DNA of 5,308 bases, taken from an uncultured Eubacteriales bacterium (lineage in GTDB: Bacteria > Bacillota > Clostridia > TANB77 > CAG-508). Below are positions 5,217 through 5,308 of the stretch, piece after piece. Each line of letters opens with the position of its first letter. Within the stretch, counting starts at the first letter, position 1. Location: positions 1-5,308 of the forward strand of contig CABTXJ010000057.1 in assembly GCA_902488785.1 (NCBI GenBank). The letters are read 5' to 3'. Both the position numbers and the translations under genes were made by a program. The notes beneath the pieces were generated by a model that did no database searches, was not told the DNA's origin, and saw only the letters and a list, made by a program, of their open reading frames with translations.

Positions 5217-5308
5217 ATGGAGGAAAATTTCGACAAGATAAAGATAAGTATAGCAACAGATGAAGATGTACGTAGTTGGTCACATGGTGAAGTTAAAAAA
5301 CCAGAAAC
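5217..5308 (+). CDS. rpoC: DNA-directed RNA polymerase subunit beta-prime, N-terminal fragment (partial)
   Basis: The window ends inside this gene after 30 complete codons. The visible N-terminus contains FDKIKISIA (5-13) and DVRSWSHGEVKKPE (17-30), the highly conserved opening of beta-prime that precedes the zinc-binding domain (not in the window). Beta-prime carries the catalytic Mg-binding aspartates and the clamp. Order rpoB-rpoC is universal in bacteria; here the spacer is 169 bases and holds an inverted repeat. The protein starts earlier relative to the conserved block than usual for Clostridia only by a few residues, so the ATG is plausible. Truncation is due to the window edge. Confidence 0.97.
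   Translation, partial: MEENFDKIKISIATDEDVRSWSHGEVKKPE

Noticed and set aside
1..5308. CRISPR array, tRNA, rRNA, insertion sequence or attachment site.
   Set aside because: No regularly spaced repeats, no tRNA cloverleaf or CCA end, and no transposase or integrase frame was seen.

Overview
The window is a piece of an AT-rich bacterial genome carrying the rpoBC operon: a complete rpoB (RNA polymerase beta subunit) and the first 30 codons of rpoC (beta-prime), both on the + strand. RpoB lacks the large insertions of proteobacterial beta subunits, has an acidic C-terminal tail and is encoded almost entirely with A/T-ending codons. Together with strong AGGAGG-type ribosome binding sites and TTGACA/TATAAT-type promoters, this points to a low-GC Bacillota, probably an uncultured Clostridia-like gut lineage. 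That placement is a judgement from sequence flavour, not a database result. The first 21 bases are the 3' end of an Illumina TruSeq Read 2 adapter, so the left edge is an assembly or trimming artefact and the true upstream neighbour (normally rplJ-rplL) is not visible.

Layout: 1-21 adapter; 22-246 AT-rich DNA with at most a remnant open frame; 247-275 a good promoter; 328-705 a 125-residue single-pass membrane protein with a charged coiled-coil tail, unrecognised; 706-1264 a 559-base gap before rpoB; 1265-5047 rpoB, starting at TTG; 5048-5216 a gap with a nested inverted repeat; 5217-5308 the start of rpoC.

The 706-1264 gap is the most interesting part. A near-consensus promoter (829-857) starts a transcript that would contain a 9-codon mini-ORF with its own ribosome binding site (895-924), an intrinsic terminator (935-964), and a segment upstream of the terminator (897-904) that can pair with the terminator's 3' arm instead. 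An 11-bp helix with one bulge joins the 5' end of this RNA to sequence beyond the terminator (866-880 with 982-992). This looks like an attenuating leader in front of rpoBC, or a small structured RNA. Further down is a putative TATAAT promoter inside a 12-bp inverted repeat (1088-1099 / 1231-1242) that encloses a tetranucleotide repeat tract.

Functionally, beta and beta-prime form the catalytic cleft of RNA polymerase, and their expression would be set by the leader, the second promoter and the structured rpoB-rpoC spacer. The small membrane protein has its own promoter and no visible terminator, so it may feed read-through transcription into rpoB, but nothing in its sequence ties it to transcription. 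All structural RNA claims come from base pairing found by eye; no folding or covariation analysis was possible.
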